Positions 1-7,438 of a stretch of 64,000 nucleotides of DNA are shown in pieces. The stretch spans positions 62,001 through 126,000 of the forward strand of contig CAZOJT010000002.1 of assembly GCA_964580215.1 (NCBI GenBank). Reading direction: 5' to 3'. The notes under the pieces were generated by a model. It saw only the letters and a program-made list of their open reading frames with translations, ran no database searches and was not told the DNA's origin. The first letter of the stretch is position 1. Every line of letters begins with the position of its first letter. Made by a program: the position numbers and the translations under genes. The DNA comes from SM23-73-3 sp964580215. GTDB taxonomy: Bacteria > Zixibacteria > MSB-5A5 > SM1-73.

Positions 1-688
1 CTTCCACTATGGGCATTGCTTCTTTAAGCACACCACCCACCATGGAGAGTATCTCCAATCCTTTTTGGGGATGCGCATCTACTTCCTTTTTTTCTTCGTC
101 TGTAAGAGCGGCGGCTTTCTTAATCAGATCAGAGCTTATCTCAATCTTGCCGATATCATGCAAAAGAGCGGCAACTTTTATATTTTCCACCTGATGCCGG
201 GGCAAGCCCATCGAAATGGCAATGCTGGTAGCGTAATCTGCTACTCGCAAGGAATGACTTCTGGTATATCTGTCGTAAGATTCAAGATATTTAGTTAAAA
301 TTTCCAGCACTCCCACATAGGCGTTCCTCAACCCCTGAATCTTCTCTTCTTTTTGTTCATAAAGGGTGCCCACCACATAGCCAGCTAAAATTAAAAAACC
401 ACCCCAAAGCATCAAATCGGTGATCAAAAACAGATTGCTATTTTTGATATGGAAAAGATAGGGATTGTTGATCACAGAAAAGGTTATCAGAGCCACGCAG
501 AATAGCGCGGTGAGAATGGACATCTTCCTGCCCAATACATATCCGGAAACTAAAACCGGAAGATAATAAAAGTTCAGGAAAGCTAACTGTTGAAATATGA
601 AGAAATTGGCACATACGACTATCAGTGAAATGGTGAAAACCAAGATTACTTCAAAATGCTTAAGCACGAAAAACTTGACCTTTTCCAT
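1..688 (-). CDS. HD-GYP-type phosphohydrolase, membrane-anchored (3' end off the window)
   Basis: The protein reads leftward from an ATG at 688 preceded by an AGAGGGG ribosome site and is cut by the window edge after 229 residues. The first ~110 residues are hydrophobic, with several membrane segments (about 14-34, 40-52, 58-73, 88-108). They are followed by an HD phosphohydrolase domain: H145 in a TRSHSLRVADYA stretch, the HD pair at 177-178 (LLHDIGKI) and H206. This spacing is that of HD-GYP cyclic-di-GMP phosphodiesterases. The diagnostic GYP segment would lie beyond the edge, so a plain HD domain remains possible. It stands alone, about 200 bp from the DUF763 gene on the same strand. Confidence 0.8.
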   Translation of the reverse strand, partial: MEKVKFFVLKHFEVILVFTISLIVVCANFFIFQQLAFLNFYYLPVLVSGYVLGRKMSILTALFCVALITFSVINNPYLFHIKNSNLFLITDLMLWGGFLILAGYVVGTLYEQKEEKIQGLRNAYVGVLEILTKYLESYDRYTRSHSLRVADYATSIAISMGLPRHQVENIKVAALLHDIGKIEISSDLIKKAAALTDEEKKEVDAHPQKGLEILSMVGGVLKEAMPIVE

Positions 689-887
689 AGCCCCTCTTCT
701 TGGAATAAAGTCGGGTATTTAGATATGTTGGCTTGGTCACGAAAGAAAGCTATTTCAGCCCTTTAGCATTTTAAACTTCAATTTATTTTATCGGACTATG
801 TTCGTTGTAGGTTGAGTCCTGCAGGCAAAATTGTGGTGAGCTTTGTTTTTTGCAGGAAGGAAGATTGGGGGTTCTTCTCATTGATTA

Positions 888-1985
888 TTAATCCCTGAGA
901 AAATTCAATGATCTGAGTGCCTGAATCTTCTCTGATCGGGAGAGTTTGGCTTTCTGGATGGCTTTTTTCAAAACATGGATGGACTGATCGTAGGTGTCCC
1001 GTTGCACCGGGTAGGGATAGCCATCCTTCCCCCCATGGGCGAAAGAATAACGAGCCGGGTCCTCCCATGAAGGTTTGGTTCCATATATCAATTCGGAGAT
1101 CAAAGAAAGAGCCAAAATGGTTTTTGGTCCCACTCCTTTGATTCCCAAAAGCTTTTCAAAATCCTCCGGGTCTTTTTCTCTGATCTGGTGGAAGATTTTT
1201 TCCAATCTTTTTTTGTTGAAATGTTCCGGATAGATCGGGTGATCTCTGGGGAGATTCAAAACCTCGGTCCAATTTTCCTGGGACAGCCTTCCTACATCTT
1301 TGATCAATTCAGAGAAGTTATCTTTTATCAGCCCAACGCAAATCTGGCGGGTCGGTCTACTTTGTTTGGCAGTTAAATCCAATGTTTTGGTTTTCCTTTG
1401 GGAGATGATTCCCGAGTGCGGTTCCTCTACGAAATCTCTCAGAGAGGAGGAAAACCAATGATAGCGGCGGGCAGACTTCAGGGAGGGATTCATTCCCTGC
1501 TGAACCACTACCCACAAACCGGATGTGGTGAAGATGAAATTATGATGATAAAGTTGAAATCCATCCTGAACTGCGGAACTGTCCACCTTGGCGCTCATCC
1601 TGGAAGCATAGATCAAGCTGGAGACGGTCTCCGAATTCAGGCATAGCTTGTCTCCCCAGGTCTGGATATGCTGGGGAGTTTTTCTTGATGTAGCTCCTTT
1701 TCCTCCGGCTACCACAATTCCCAAATCTTTCTCCAACCCCTTCAAGCCTTCCTTCAAAGCACCGCCAACAGTGGTGGTTACTCCGGATGAATGCCAGTCA
1801 AAGCCCAGCACACACCCGAAAGCCTGAAACCAGAAGGGATCGGAAAGCCTTAAAAGAAACTCCTCCGGACCATAGTCCCATACGATTATCTGGGTGATCG
1901 TACCCGCTAACTTCTTCATTCTATCAAAAAGCCAACGAGGCGCAGATCCATAATGCAATGGCAAATTGGCTATTCCGGTGCGCAT
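888..1985 (-). CDS. DUF763 family protein
   Basis: This 365-residue protein matches the DUF763 family, found mainly in archaea and thermophilic or candidate-phylum bacteria. It has the typical N-terminus (MRTGIANLPLHYGSAPRW), the core FWFQAFGCVLGFDWHSSGVT, and a glycine/lysine-rich segment near 95-105. Near residues 283-300 there is a helix-hairpin-helix-like motif (LLGIKGVGPKTILALSL), which suggests DNA binding. The C-terminus is basic (KKAIQKAKLSRSEKIQALR). The biochemical role of DUF763 is not established, and any DNA-repair or nucleic-acid role is inferred from the hairpin motif. The gene is monocistronic in this window; no strong ribosome site is visible before the ATG at 1985. Confidence 0.85.
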   Translation of the reverse strand: MRTGIANLPLHYGSAPRWLFDRMKKLAGTITQIIVWDYGPEEFLLRLSDPFWFQAFGCVLGFDWHSSGVTTTVGGALKEGLKGLEKDLGIVVAGGKGATSRKTPQHIQTWGDKLCLNSETVSSLIYASRMSAKVDSSAVQDGFQLYHHNFIFTTSGLWVVVQQGMNPSLKSARRYHWFSSSLRDFVEEPHSGIISQRKTKTLDLTAKQSRPTRQICVGLIKDNFSELIKDVGRLSQENWTEVLNLPRDHPIYPEHFNKKRLEKIFHQIREKDPEDFEKLLGIKGVGPKTILALSLISELIYGTKPSWEDPARYSFAHGGKDGYPYPVQRDTYDQSIHVLKKAIQKAKLSRSEKIQALRSLNFLRD

Positions 1986-2286
1986 ATTATCAATTTACCT
2001 AAATTCCCACTGGTGTCAATAGTCAGTTGGCGTAGCCCCGCCTTTGGCAGGGCTGGCAAGCCGTCCTTCGACATCCCGCCTTTGGCGGGAGACGAAGTGT
2101 AAAGGCTTGTCTACGCGCTCTCTTTTGAGATAAGCGTGTAGGGGTAGAGCTTCAGCTCCACCCGTGTTTTGAATTTCAACAAACTCACAAATCGACTAAC
2201 TTTGGATGAGAAGTTATACCCCAAAATTTCTCTTTTGTTTTTGATGAAATTTTATCTATATTCTTACCGTAGAAGAATAGAAGTCG

Positions 2287-2360
2287 GCGACCATAGCTCA
2301 ACTGGATAGAGCGCCTGACTACGGATGAGACGGTTGGGGGTTTGAATCCCTCTGGGCGTA
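2287..2360 (+). pseudogene. Decayed tRNA-Arg(ACG) copy
   Basis: It aligns end to end with the intact tRNA-Arg at 16891-16964 but carries five substitutions. One gives an A-G mismatch in the acceptor stem. Three fall in the anticodon stem and create C-A and G-G mismatches. One changes the invariant C of the TTC loop to T. The anticodon ACG is preserved. The damage pattern indicates a non-functional duplicate; only transcript evidence could show otherwise. Confidence 0.7.
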
Positions 2361-2408
2361 GTTTTTTCTAATTTATCTTGTATACCAATGAAAGTCCATC
2401 CAGAAGTT

Positions 2409-2465
2409 GTAGGGACAGCCCTTGTGGCTGTCCACTTTAAGGACAGGGACAAGCCCTGTCCCTAC
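2409..2465. repeat. 57-bp dispersed inverted repeat (GTAGGGACAG ... CTGTCCCTAC)
   Basis: The ends form a 10-bp inverted repeat and the inner part can also pair. A reverse-complement copy lies at 24226-24317, interrupted there by extra DNA. It sits just upstream of the aminotransferase gene. Confidence 0.75.
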
Positions 2466-2525
2466 GTAAAATTTCTTTTGCAAATGCGGTTTTTTTCAGA
2501 GCTTCCCTCAAGAACTGAGAACAAC

Positions 2526-3668
2526 ATGAAACCATCCAAACCCGATCTATCCAAATACAGCAGCGAATTCCCTTTTACCGACAAGGTCATCTTTTTCAAT
2601 CATGCCAGCTTTGGCCCGCTTCCCCGAAGAAGCTGGAAAGCTACCCAGGAATATTATAAGTACCTGAGATTGGAAAAGACAGAAGATATTGATGAGGAAT
2701 CTTTCAGGAAACTGGATGAAATCAGAGCCTTAATCGGGAAGATGATCAAAGCTAAACCGGAAGAGATCGCCTTTGTGCCCAACACCTCCTACGGGCTGAA
2801 TGTGGCCGCCTGGGGCTTAGATTTGAAGCCCGGGGATAGAATTCTTATCTCCGACGTGGAATTCCCTGCCAATACTTACCCCTGGACTAATCTAGAACAA
2901 AAAGGGGTGAGCGTAAAATTTGTTCCCAGCCAAAACAGATGTTTCGATATAGATAACTTCGTCAAAGCTATTGACACAAAGACCAAGGTTTTAGCCTTAA
3001 GCTTTGTTCAGTTCTTCAACGGATTCAAAAACGACTTGAAGACCATCGGAAAGATCTGTGAAGAGAAAAACATCTTCTTTGTGGTGGATGGGATTCAGGG
3101 GATCGGCTGTCTGGATTTGGATATCAAAGAATGCAAGATCGATCTTTTGGCCTGTGGAGGTCAGAAATGGCTTCTCTCTTCACTGGGAACCGGTTTCTTT
3201 TACCTTTCCTCTCAGGCTAAAAGAAAGATAAAGCCTTCCTTTTTTGGCTGGATGGGCGTGGACTGGAAACTGAATTTTTCTGATCTCTTTAAATTTGATC
3301 TTCCGCCGTTCCCTTCAGTTAGAAAATTTGAGATAGGAACGTATCCATATTCTTTGATCTGGACGATGCACTCCTCTTTGAAACTGCTTTCTGAGGTAGG
3401 CATAAAGAACATCGAAAGGCACAATTTTGCTTTGCTTGATCTCCTGATAGAGCACCTGAAAAAGAAGAATTATCAGATAACAAGCTCCCTTGAGGCTAAC
3501 CACCGCTCCTCCATTCTCTCCTTTTCCGGGGAAGACACAAAAGACTTATACCGACAGTTGCGCAAGAACAACATAATAGTCAGCTACCGGGAGGGAAGCA
3601 TAAGGGTAGCACCACATTTTTATAATACAGCAGATGAGATGAAAAGATTGACAGAACTTTTGGGATAG
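2526..3668 (+). CDS. Class V aminotransferase-fold PLP enzyme (cysteine desulfurase/epimerase-like)
   Basis: This 380-residue fold-type I PLP enzyme belongs to the aminotransferase class V superfamily. It shows the N-terminal FFNHASFGPLP substrate loop, the cofactor Asp/Gln pair (VVDGIQG, D188 and Q191) and the Schiff-base lysine K214 in CGGQKW. There is no mobile catalytic-cysteine loop of the IscS kind, so it could equally be an isopenicillin-N-epimerase-like or kynureninase-like member; the substrate is not deducible. I chose the ATG at 2526 because family homology begins right after it. The frame stays open upstream to 2388, but that extension encodes the dispersed repeat and looks artefactual. 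The ribosome site is weak (GAGAA). Confidence 0.8.
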   Translation: MKPSKPDLSKYSSEFPFTDKVIFFNHASFGPLPRRSWKATQEYYKYLRLEKTEDIDEESFRKLDEIRALIGKMIKAKPEEIAFVPNTSYGLNVAAWGLDLKPGDRILISDVEFPANTYPWTNLEQKGVSVKFVPSQNRCFDIDNFVKAIDTKTKVLALSFVQFFNGFKNDLKTIGKICEEKNIFFVVDGIQGIGCLDLDIKECKIDLLACGGQKWLLSSLGTGFFYLSSQAKRKIKPSFFGWMGVDWKLNFSDLFKFDLPPFPSVRKFEIGTYPYSLIWTMHSSLKLLSEVGIKNIERHNFALLDLLIEHLKKKNYQITSSLEANHRSSILSFSGEDTKDLYRQLRKNNIIVSYREGSIRVAPHFYNTADEMKRLTELLG

Positions 3669-3765
3669 ATGATCATCTTCTTTCTTTTAGAATGGAATCA
3701 TTCCCGCAACAACTGCATTATTCTCTCCGTAAGTTTATTTAAGCTGATTTTTTAAGGAGGAACCT

Positions 3766-4779
3766 ATGCCAATATATATGCTTTATAACAGATTCAAAAA
3801 GTTAACTTTTGTTTTAGTTATATCTGCTGGTTTGCTGTTTGCTGGAATCATTCATGCAGAGGACTTCACTTTGGAGGAAGGGAAAAGGCTTATCGACCAG
3901 GAGGAATTCGAACAGGCAAAAGACGTTCTGTTAAAAATAGTGGAAAAAGAGCCTGAAAATGCGGAGGCAAATTTTCTTTTGTGTAAGGTCTTTTTGATCT
4001 TAGACGATCATGACAAATCTATCAAATACGGAAAGAAGGCGGTTAAGCTGGACGACTCCGTTTCGGATTATCATCTCTGGTTGGGGCGAGCTCACGGAAC
4101 GCAGGCACAAAAAGGCAGCAAGTTGAAGGCCATATTTCGGGCGAAAAGAGCAAAGAAAGAATGGGAGAAGGCGGTTTCTCTGGATTCCACCAATGTGGCT
4201 GCCCGTCTTCAGTTGGCGCAATACTTGCTGATGGCTCCCGGAATTGCTGGTGGAGATAAAAAGAAAGCTAAAAAGCAGGCAGAAATCATCCAGGACTTAG
4301 ATTCGCTTTATGGTGCCATAGCCTGGTCGTTTTACTGGCAGAACGAAAATGATACGGTTAAAGTGGAAAATTATCTCAAAGAAGCCGTTCGGTTGGATAC
4401 CACTTCGGATCATACTGCCACATACCTATGGGGTATCTTTCTGCAGGGGCAAAAAAGATATCATGAGGCGGCAGAGATTTTTGGAAAGCTGTTCAAGAAA
4501 TATCCAGAGGAAATGGTGGCTCTGTATCAGGTGGGACGAAGCTATGTTCTTGCCGAAGATAGCCTGGACAAAGCGGAGAGGTGCTTTAAACAATATCTTC
4601 AGACCGAACCCAAGTGGAATGCTCCGAGTTGGGCGGCAGCGCACTGGAGATTGGGCATGGTTTATGACCTACAAGGGAAGAGAGACTTAGCTATCGCTGA
4701 GTTGGAGGAAGCAGTGCGCCTGGACCCTAAAAGCAAGGAATTCAAAAAGACGTTAAAAAAAGTGAAGGAGAAAAAATGA
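3766..4779 (+). CDS. Exported tetratricopeptide-repeat protein
   Basis: The protein has 337 residues with an N-terminal signal or anchor segment (about 14-31, ending near HAED). At least five TPR-like helical pairs follow, including a segment with EGKRLIDQEEFEQAKDVLLK and C-terminal repeats at about 245-335 ending in AIAELEEAVRLDPKSKEF. TPR arrays bind partner proteins; no catalytic domain is visible, so the partner is unknown. A perfect AAGGAGG at 3754-3760 fixes the start at 3766. The gene ends 67 bp before a strong factor-independent terminator, so it is probably a single-gene transcript. Confidence 0.85.
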   Translation: MPIYMLYNRFKKLTFVLVISAGLLFAGIIHAEDFTLEEGKRLIDQEEFEQAKDVLLKIVEKEPENAEANFLLCKVFLILDDHDKSIKYGKKAVKLDDSVSDYHLWLGRAHGTQAQKGSKLKAIFRAKRAKKEWEKAVSLDSTNVAARLQLAQYLLMAPGIAGGDKKKAKKQAEIIQDLDSLYGAIAWSFYWQNENDTVKVENYLKEAVRLDTTSDHTATYLWGIFLQGQKRYHEAAEIFGKLFKKYPEEMVALYQVGRSYVLAEDSLDKAERCFKQYLQTEPKWNAPSWAAAHWRLGMVYDLQGKRDLAIAELEEAVRLDPKSKEFKKTLKKVKEKK

Positions 4780-4804
4780 GGTGCTGGTTGCTATCCTGAG
4801 ACCA

Positions 4805-4830
4805 TAGGGCGGGCAAGGGTGCCCGCCCTA
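4805..4830. repeat. Perfect hairpin TAGGGCGGGCA-AGGG-TGCCCGCCCTA
   Basis: An 11-bp perfect stem with a 4-nt loop lies between the TPR gene and its terminator. Similar GGGCGGGC/GCCCGCCC hairpins recur in other spacers (near 20230 and 30670), so it is probably one of the dispersed repeats. Confidence 0.7.
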
Positions 4831-4845
4831 TTCATTTCATCTGAT

Positions 4846-4875
4846 GCACCGGCATTAGGAAATGCCGGTGCTTTT
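4846..4875 (+). terminator. Factor-independent terminator of the TPR gene
   Basis: The 11-bp stem GCACCGGCATT/AATGCCGGTGC has an AGGA loop and is followed by TTTT. Confidence 0.75.
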
Positions 4876-4936
4876 AATTTCAGTAATTGCCCCCGGCTAA
4901 ATGTCAGGAAATCCGCTTCATCCGTTGACCGTTTAT

Positions 4937-7087
4937 CTATCGCAGCAACACCATCTTTTTAGTTTGCGAAAAATCGGGAGTCTTTATCCGATAGAAATAG
5001 ATACCGCTGGAAACCTCTTTACCCGAATCATCCCTTCCATCCCAATCCACCAGCTTATGCCCCGCCTTCAGATGTTCATCTACAAGAGTTCTGACTCTCT
5101 GACCCAGGATGTTGAAAATCTCAATCTTCACCCGTCCGGATTTGGCAAGCAGAAACTCTATGCTGGTTGTGGGATTGAAGGGATTGGGGTAGTTTTGGAA
5201 CAGGACAAAATCGGAAGGTGGCGCTTCCCCCTCCTCGTTGAGCTCTCTTACTTCTGAGACATAGGGGGTCTTCAGAATTATTAGAGAATGATAGTCTGCT
5301 AAGTAAACGTATTCCCCCAGCACAAAAACGTCTTGGACATCACCGGGTGTGTCGTAGCTGGCCGCCAAGCTGGGGTTGGCCGGATCACTCACCCGGATTA
5401 CCTGTAAACCCTCCTCCCGATCCGCCACATAGGCCATGCTATCCTTAACAAAAACATTGCGGGCGTAGTTTGTGAAAAGGTTGCCAACCAAATCAGGATT
5501 ATACGGATCAGTCACCCGGATTATCCTCAAACCGCCATAGGCATCAGCGACAAAGGCTAAGCTGTCCTGCACAAACACGCCTCGAGCCTGGAATGGAGTG
5601 TCATAGCATCCTATTGATTCCGGGTGGGCCGGATCACTCACCCGAATTATCATAAGACCACAGTCATCATCAGCTACGTAGGCTAAGCTATCCTGGACAA
5701 AAACACCGTAAGCACTCCCGGGCGTGTCGTAAGTGCCAAGCGACTCCGGATTGGCCGGATCCTTCACCTTGATAATCTGAAGACCGCTCGACTTATCAGC
5801 CACAAAGGCCAGGCTGTCCTTTACAAACACCTCATAGGCTATATCCGGCGTATTCCAAGTGCTTAGCGTTTCCGGATTGGTCGGATCGGTCACCCGGACT
5901 ATCATCATACCGGCATAACTGTCAGCTACATAGGCTAAGCTGTCGTGGGCGAAGACACCGAAAGCATAACTTCGGGTATCGCAGCTCCCGAGTACAGAAG
6001 GGTTGGCGGGATCGCTGATCCCGACGGTCTTTAAGCCTTCGGCATAGCAGGCCACACAAGCTACGGTATCCTGGACAGAAATACCAGTGGGGCAACCTGG
6101 TGTTGCGTAACTGCCGAATAAACTGGGATGGGCCGGATCGGTGACCTTGAGTATCTGCAATCCACTCCAGTCGTCGGCCACATAGGCTAAGCTGTCCTGA
6201 ACGGCAATTCCAAAAGCTGAACCCTGTGTATTGAAGCTGCCGGACAAAGCCGGGCTGGCTGGATTGCTGACGTCGATTATCTGCAGCCCGCTGGCTCCGG
6301 CGCTCACGTAGGCCAAGTTGTTCTGAACGGAGACAGCGTATGCGGCTTGCGGCGTTTCGTAGCTTCCTATCGACTCCGGATTGGCCGGATTGCTTAACCG
6401 GATTATCTCCAAACCGCTGCTATAGTCAGCCACATAAGCCAGGGTGTCCAATACCACAACGTCGTAAGCGGAACCGGGGGTGTCATAGGTGCCGACCGAC
6501 TCCGGATTGGCCGGATCGCTCACGTCGAGTATCTGCAGACCACCGACCCCGTCGGCCACATAGGCGGTGTCGTCGCGAACTAAGATGCCGTAAGCGTAGC
6601 CCGGCGTACTGTATTCCCGAATCAGGGTTGGGTTGGAAGGATTACTCACGCTGATTATCTGCAGATCACCCGTGTGATCAGCAACAAAGGCTGTGCCATC
6701 GTAGACAAAGACGTCCCAGGCATCATCCGGAGTATCATAACCACCAACCGAATTTGGATTTGCCGGATCGCTAACATCGATTATCACCAGCCCGGAATCT
6801 CCATTGGCCAGATATACATAATCATCGTTGACAAAGACTCCCTTTGCTCCTCCCCGACAATAGAGCCTGCCCACAAAGGACGGGTTGGCTGGATCGGAGA
6901 CGTCCAAAATCACCAGACCATTGACAAAAGCACAGTAGGCGGTATCGGCAACCACCTGAACGTCGTTCACTCCGCTCCAGAGGGTGCTGGAAACATAGGT
7001 GATGTCATTGGCAACGGCTGGTTGAAACAAAAGAACCATTCCACACATAACAGCTACTAAGACCAAAAAACATTTAAGCTTTTTCAT
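4937..7087 (-). CDS. Secreted LVIVD-repeat beta-propeller with C-terminal sorting domain
   Basis: The 716-residue protein starts with a signal peptide (about 1-27, ending near AVAND). Thirteen or fourteen LVIVD repeats of ~41 residues follow, each with the pattern SLAYVAD-GLQII-VSDPANPESIG-YDTPG. From about residue 625 there is a C-terminal domain opening with NYPNPFNPTTSIEF and ending in KKMVLLR. That tail resembles the FlgD-like/type IX secretion type A sorting domain of the Bacteroidetes-Chlorobi group, which directs export and cell-surface anchoring. The propeller probably binds surface ligands; no enzyme motif is seen. It shares this architecture with the YCF48-like protein at 44466-46604, although the propeller repeats differ. 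Confidence 0.88.
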   Translation of the reverse strand: MKKLKCFLVLVAVMCGMVLLFQPAVANDITYVSSTLWSGVNDVQVVADTAYCAFVNGLVILDVSDPANPSFVGRLYCRGGAKGVFVNDDYVYLANGDSGLVIIDVSDPANPNSVGGYDTPDDAWDVFVYDGTAFVADHTGDLQIISVSNPSNPTLIREYSTPGYAYGILVRDDTAYVADGVGGLQILDVSDPANPESVGTYDTPGSAYDVVVLDTLAYVADYSSGLEIIRLSNPANPESIGSYETPQAAYAVSVQNNLAYVSAGASGLQIIDVSNPASPALSGSFNTQGSAFGIAVQDSLAYVADDWSGLQILKVTDPAHPSLFGSYATPGCPTGISVQDTVACVACYAEGLKTVGISDPANPSVLGSCDTRSYAFGVFAHDSLAYVADSYAGMMIVRVTDPTNPETLSTWNTPDIAYEVFVKDSLAFVADKSSGLQIIKVKDPANPESLGTYDTPGSAYGVFVQDSLAYVADDDCGLMIIRVSDPAHPESIGCYDTPFQARGVFVQDSLAFVADAYGGLRIIRVTDPYNPDLVGNLFTNYARNVFVKDSMAYVADREEGLQVIRVSDPANPSLAASYDTPGDVQDVFVLGEYVYLADYHSLIILKTPYVSEVRELNEEGEAPPSDFVLFQNYPNPFNPTTSIEFLLAKSGRVKIEIFNILGQRVRTLVDEHLKAGHKLVDWDGRDDSGKEVSSGIYFYRIKTPDFSQTKKMVLLR

Positions 7088-7358
7088 CGAACCTTCCAGA
7101 GAAAAAGATTATGCTGATTTGTCAACAAAGCATAGAAGGCAAATTGATCTTTCCTGCGTTCAATTTAAAATAAACTTAATCCTCCAGCAACTAAAAGTCA
7201 AGGAAATTGTGGGGTTCTGAAAAAGCTAAATACGGTTCACCTAAAAGTGAACACTCCAGTTGCTCATCGTCATCTCGTAGCGCAGGCATTCCTGCCTGCC
7301 GGATTTAAGAGCCCATGAGGTGACCGTGTTGTGATCTTTGCCAATCTCACCCTAACCC

Positions 7359-7397
7359 TGCGAAGCTCGTATGAGTGCATACGCACATTCATATGAA
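7359..7397. repeat. Nested mini-hairpin unit (19-nt outer, 20-nt inner)
   Basis: The outer unit TGCGAAG...CATTCATATGAA (loop ATAT instead of ATAC) is split by CTCGTATGAGTGCATACGCA at 7366-7385. It lies inside a CCCTAACCCT/CTCC repeat. Confidence 0.85.
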
Positions 7398-7399
7398 TC

Positions 7400-7438
7400 T
7401 CCTTAGAAAGGAGAGGGGAAACAAACTCTCCTCTTTTT
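7400..7438. terminator. Hairpin after the esterase gene
   Basis: AGGAGAG and CTCTCCT pair around a loop and are followed on the plus strand by CTTTTTTT. The long T-run serves the plus strand, where no gene precedes it. On the minus strand, which matters for the esterase, only TTTC follows, so activity there may be weak. Confidence 0.4.

Larger units (their letters stand above)
1986..2525. other. Intergenic region with tRNA relic and short repeats
   Basis: The region holds two CCCGCCTTTGGCGGG-type palindromes (2036-2053 imperfect, 2075-2089 perfect), a GTAGGGGTAGAGCTTCAGCTCCACCC-like hairpin near 2150 that recurs near 30770, the decayed tRNA-Arg and the 57-bp inverted repeat listed separately. 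I see no protein gene in it. Confidence 0.7.
7088..7438. other. Intergenic region upstream of the LVIVD gene
   Basis: It contains the nested 39-bp hairpin unit (7359-7397) inserted in a CCCTAACCCT...CTCC repeat and the hairpin at 7400-7438. I find no convincing gene; the 80-codon frame at 7270-7512 is built from these repeats. Confidence 0.6.

Noticed and set aside
2388..2525. 46-codon N-terminal extension of the class V aminotransferase
   Set aside because: It translates the dispersed GTAGGGACAG repeat; family homology begins just after ATG 2526.
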